Part shown: piece after piece, positions 5,466 to 5,936 of the stretch
How positions within the stretch are numbered: the first letter of the stretch is position 1
How the letters are laid out: each line of letters opens with the position of its first letter
From: an uncultured Mesorhizobium sp.
GTDB taxonomy: Bacteria; Pseudomonadota; Alphaproteobacteria; Rhizobiales; Rhizobiaceae
DNA length: 5,936 bases
Reading direction: 5' to 3'
NCBI GenBank assembly: GCA_950071955.1
Contig: CATMOC010000258.1
Span: forward strand, 1 to 5,936
Program-made: the position numbers and the translations under genes
Notes under the pieces: model-generated
The model's input: the letters and a program-made list of their open reading frames with translations, nothing else
Databases searched by the model: none
What the model was told of the DNA's origin: nothing

Positions 5466-5789
5466 ATGCGTCTTTGCCTCGCCTTCCTCACCACTCTCGT
5501 ACTTGCCGGCAGCGCATCGGCGGCGTGTTACGAACTCATCGGATGCACCGACGTGGACCGGTTCGCGAAAGCCGACCTGCGGCAATTGTCGTGCGAGAAC
5601 CTGTGGTACGTGCGCAACGCGATATACGACGAGAACGGCTACTGCTTCAAAACTAGCCGCGCGCAGGCGCAGTTCGATAACGCGGACTGCTGGGTCAGGG
5701 ACCAGGCGAAGGTGAAGCTGTCGGTCATCGAAAGCCAGAACGTCGGCAGCATCGCCCAGGTCGAACGGGAGCGCGGCTGCCCGAAATGA
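5466..5789 (+). CDS. Small secreted YARHG-domain protein
   Basis: A 107-residue exported protein. The signal peptide MRLCLAFLTTLVLAGSASA is followed by a probable cleavage after residue 19 or 20, giving a mature protein that starts ACYELIGC or CYELIGC. The body matches the YARHG domain pattern: ADLRQLSCENLWYVRNAIYD (36-55), where LWYVRNAIYDENGYCF replaces the family's consensus LWyaRNaIYArhGyxF, then a phenylalanine/asparagine stretch (QFDNADCW, 69-76) and a terminal helical part to RERGCPK. Mature Cys at 21, 27, 43, 60, 75 and 105 make an even six, compatible with three disulfides. YARHG domains are extracellular or periplasmic with no established biochemical role. The Ala-Ala before Cys21 is not a proper lipobox, so it is probably not a lipoprotein. 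The same frame is open far upstream through the oxygenase gene by chance; the signal peptide fixes this start. The ribosome site (AGAGAGAA region) is weak. It converges on the next gene with 3 bases between stops. Confidence 0.85.
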   Translation: MRLCLAFLTTLVLAGSASAACYELIGCTDVDRFAKADLRQLSCENLWYVRNAIYDENGYCFKTSRAQAQFDNADCWVRDQAKVKLSVIESQNVGSIAQVERERGCPK

Positions 5790-5792
5790 CCT

Positions 5793-5936
5793 TCACATCC
5801 GCCGCGGCAGGTAGACGAACGTGACCACGCCGCACAGAAGCACGAAGACGCCGAGCGTGGCGAACACCGATCCCAGTCCGAAGAAGGCCAGCGCCACCGA
5901 ATAAACCAGCGGCGGGAGGAGTTCCGAGAGGTCGAG
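5793..5936 (-). CDS. C-terminal end of an integral membrane protein, possibly an MFS transporter; runs off the right edge
   Basis: Reading the complement from the right edge, 47 codons stay open up to TGA at 5795-5793. The peptide has a long hydrophobic span (about residues 8-42: LVYSVALAFFGLGSVFATLG and VFVLLCGVVTFVYL) ending in LPRRM. This looks like the last one or two transmembrane helices of a polytopic transporter with a short basic cytoplasmic tail, as in MFS proteins. The fragment is too short to name the family firmly, and it shows no link to the MFS gene at the left edge. Its 3' end lies 3 bases from that of the YARHG gene. Confidence 0.7.
   Translation of the reverse strand, partial: LDLSELLPPLVYSVALAFFGLGSVFATLGVFVLLCGVVTFVYLPRRM

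Noticed and set aside
1..5936. CRISPR array, tRNA/rRNA, transposase, integrase or phage genes
   Set aside because: I looked for regular direct repeats, cloverleaf-like segments and mobile-element proteins on both strands and saw none.

Overview
The window is GC-rich (strong G/C bias at third codon positions, long spurious antisense frames) and its protein types point to an alphaproteobacterium, most probably of the order Hyphomicrobiales/Rhizobiales. This is an inference from protein style and gene types, not a taxonomic assignment. I recognise no RNA gene, CRISPR array, insertion sequence, phage gene or origin; it reads as ordinary chromosomal sequence with mixed metabolic and envelope functions.

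Left part (1-1760): two minus-strand genes. An LpxH-like metallophosphoesterase (818-1636) is followed downstream by the N-terminal 225 residues of a HcaT-type major facilitator transporter that runs off the left edge (1-677). The 140-base gap between them contains a small perfect inverted repeat. Upstream of the phosphoesterase lies a 124-base divergent region shared with the next operon, with a 7+7 inverted repeat directly in front of the ribosome binding site of the plus-strand gene.

Centre (1761-3429): a plus-strand two-gene unit. The first gene is an SDR-fold protein that has lost the canonical catalytic Tyr and Lys. The second is a fumarylacetoacetate hydrolase (FAH) family enzyme that starts at TTG behind a strong Shine-Dalgarno sequence. 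Together they suggest catabolism of a 2,4-diketo acid or similar oxo-acid, as in non-phosphorylating sugar-acid pathways, but no dehydratase or aldolase is present to fix the substrate.

Right part (3430-5936): a small secreted Cys-containing protein on the minus strand (3436-3816) converges on the FAH gene with only 6 bases between stop codons. After a 402-base non-coding stretch comes a Rieske non-haem iron oxygenase of the GbcA/Stc2/CntA type (4219-5382), then a small secreted YARHG-domain protein (5466-5789). The latter converges, with 3 bases between stop codons, on the C-terminus of a membrane protein that enters from the right edge (5793-5936).

I do not see a clear undescribed multi-gene system. 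The most worthwhile items are the SDR with an altered active site paired with a FAH enzyme, the two small secreted Cys-rich proteins, the LpxH-like enzyme in a lineage thought to rely on LpxI, and the operator-like inverted repeat at 1729-1745.
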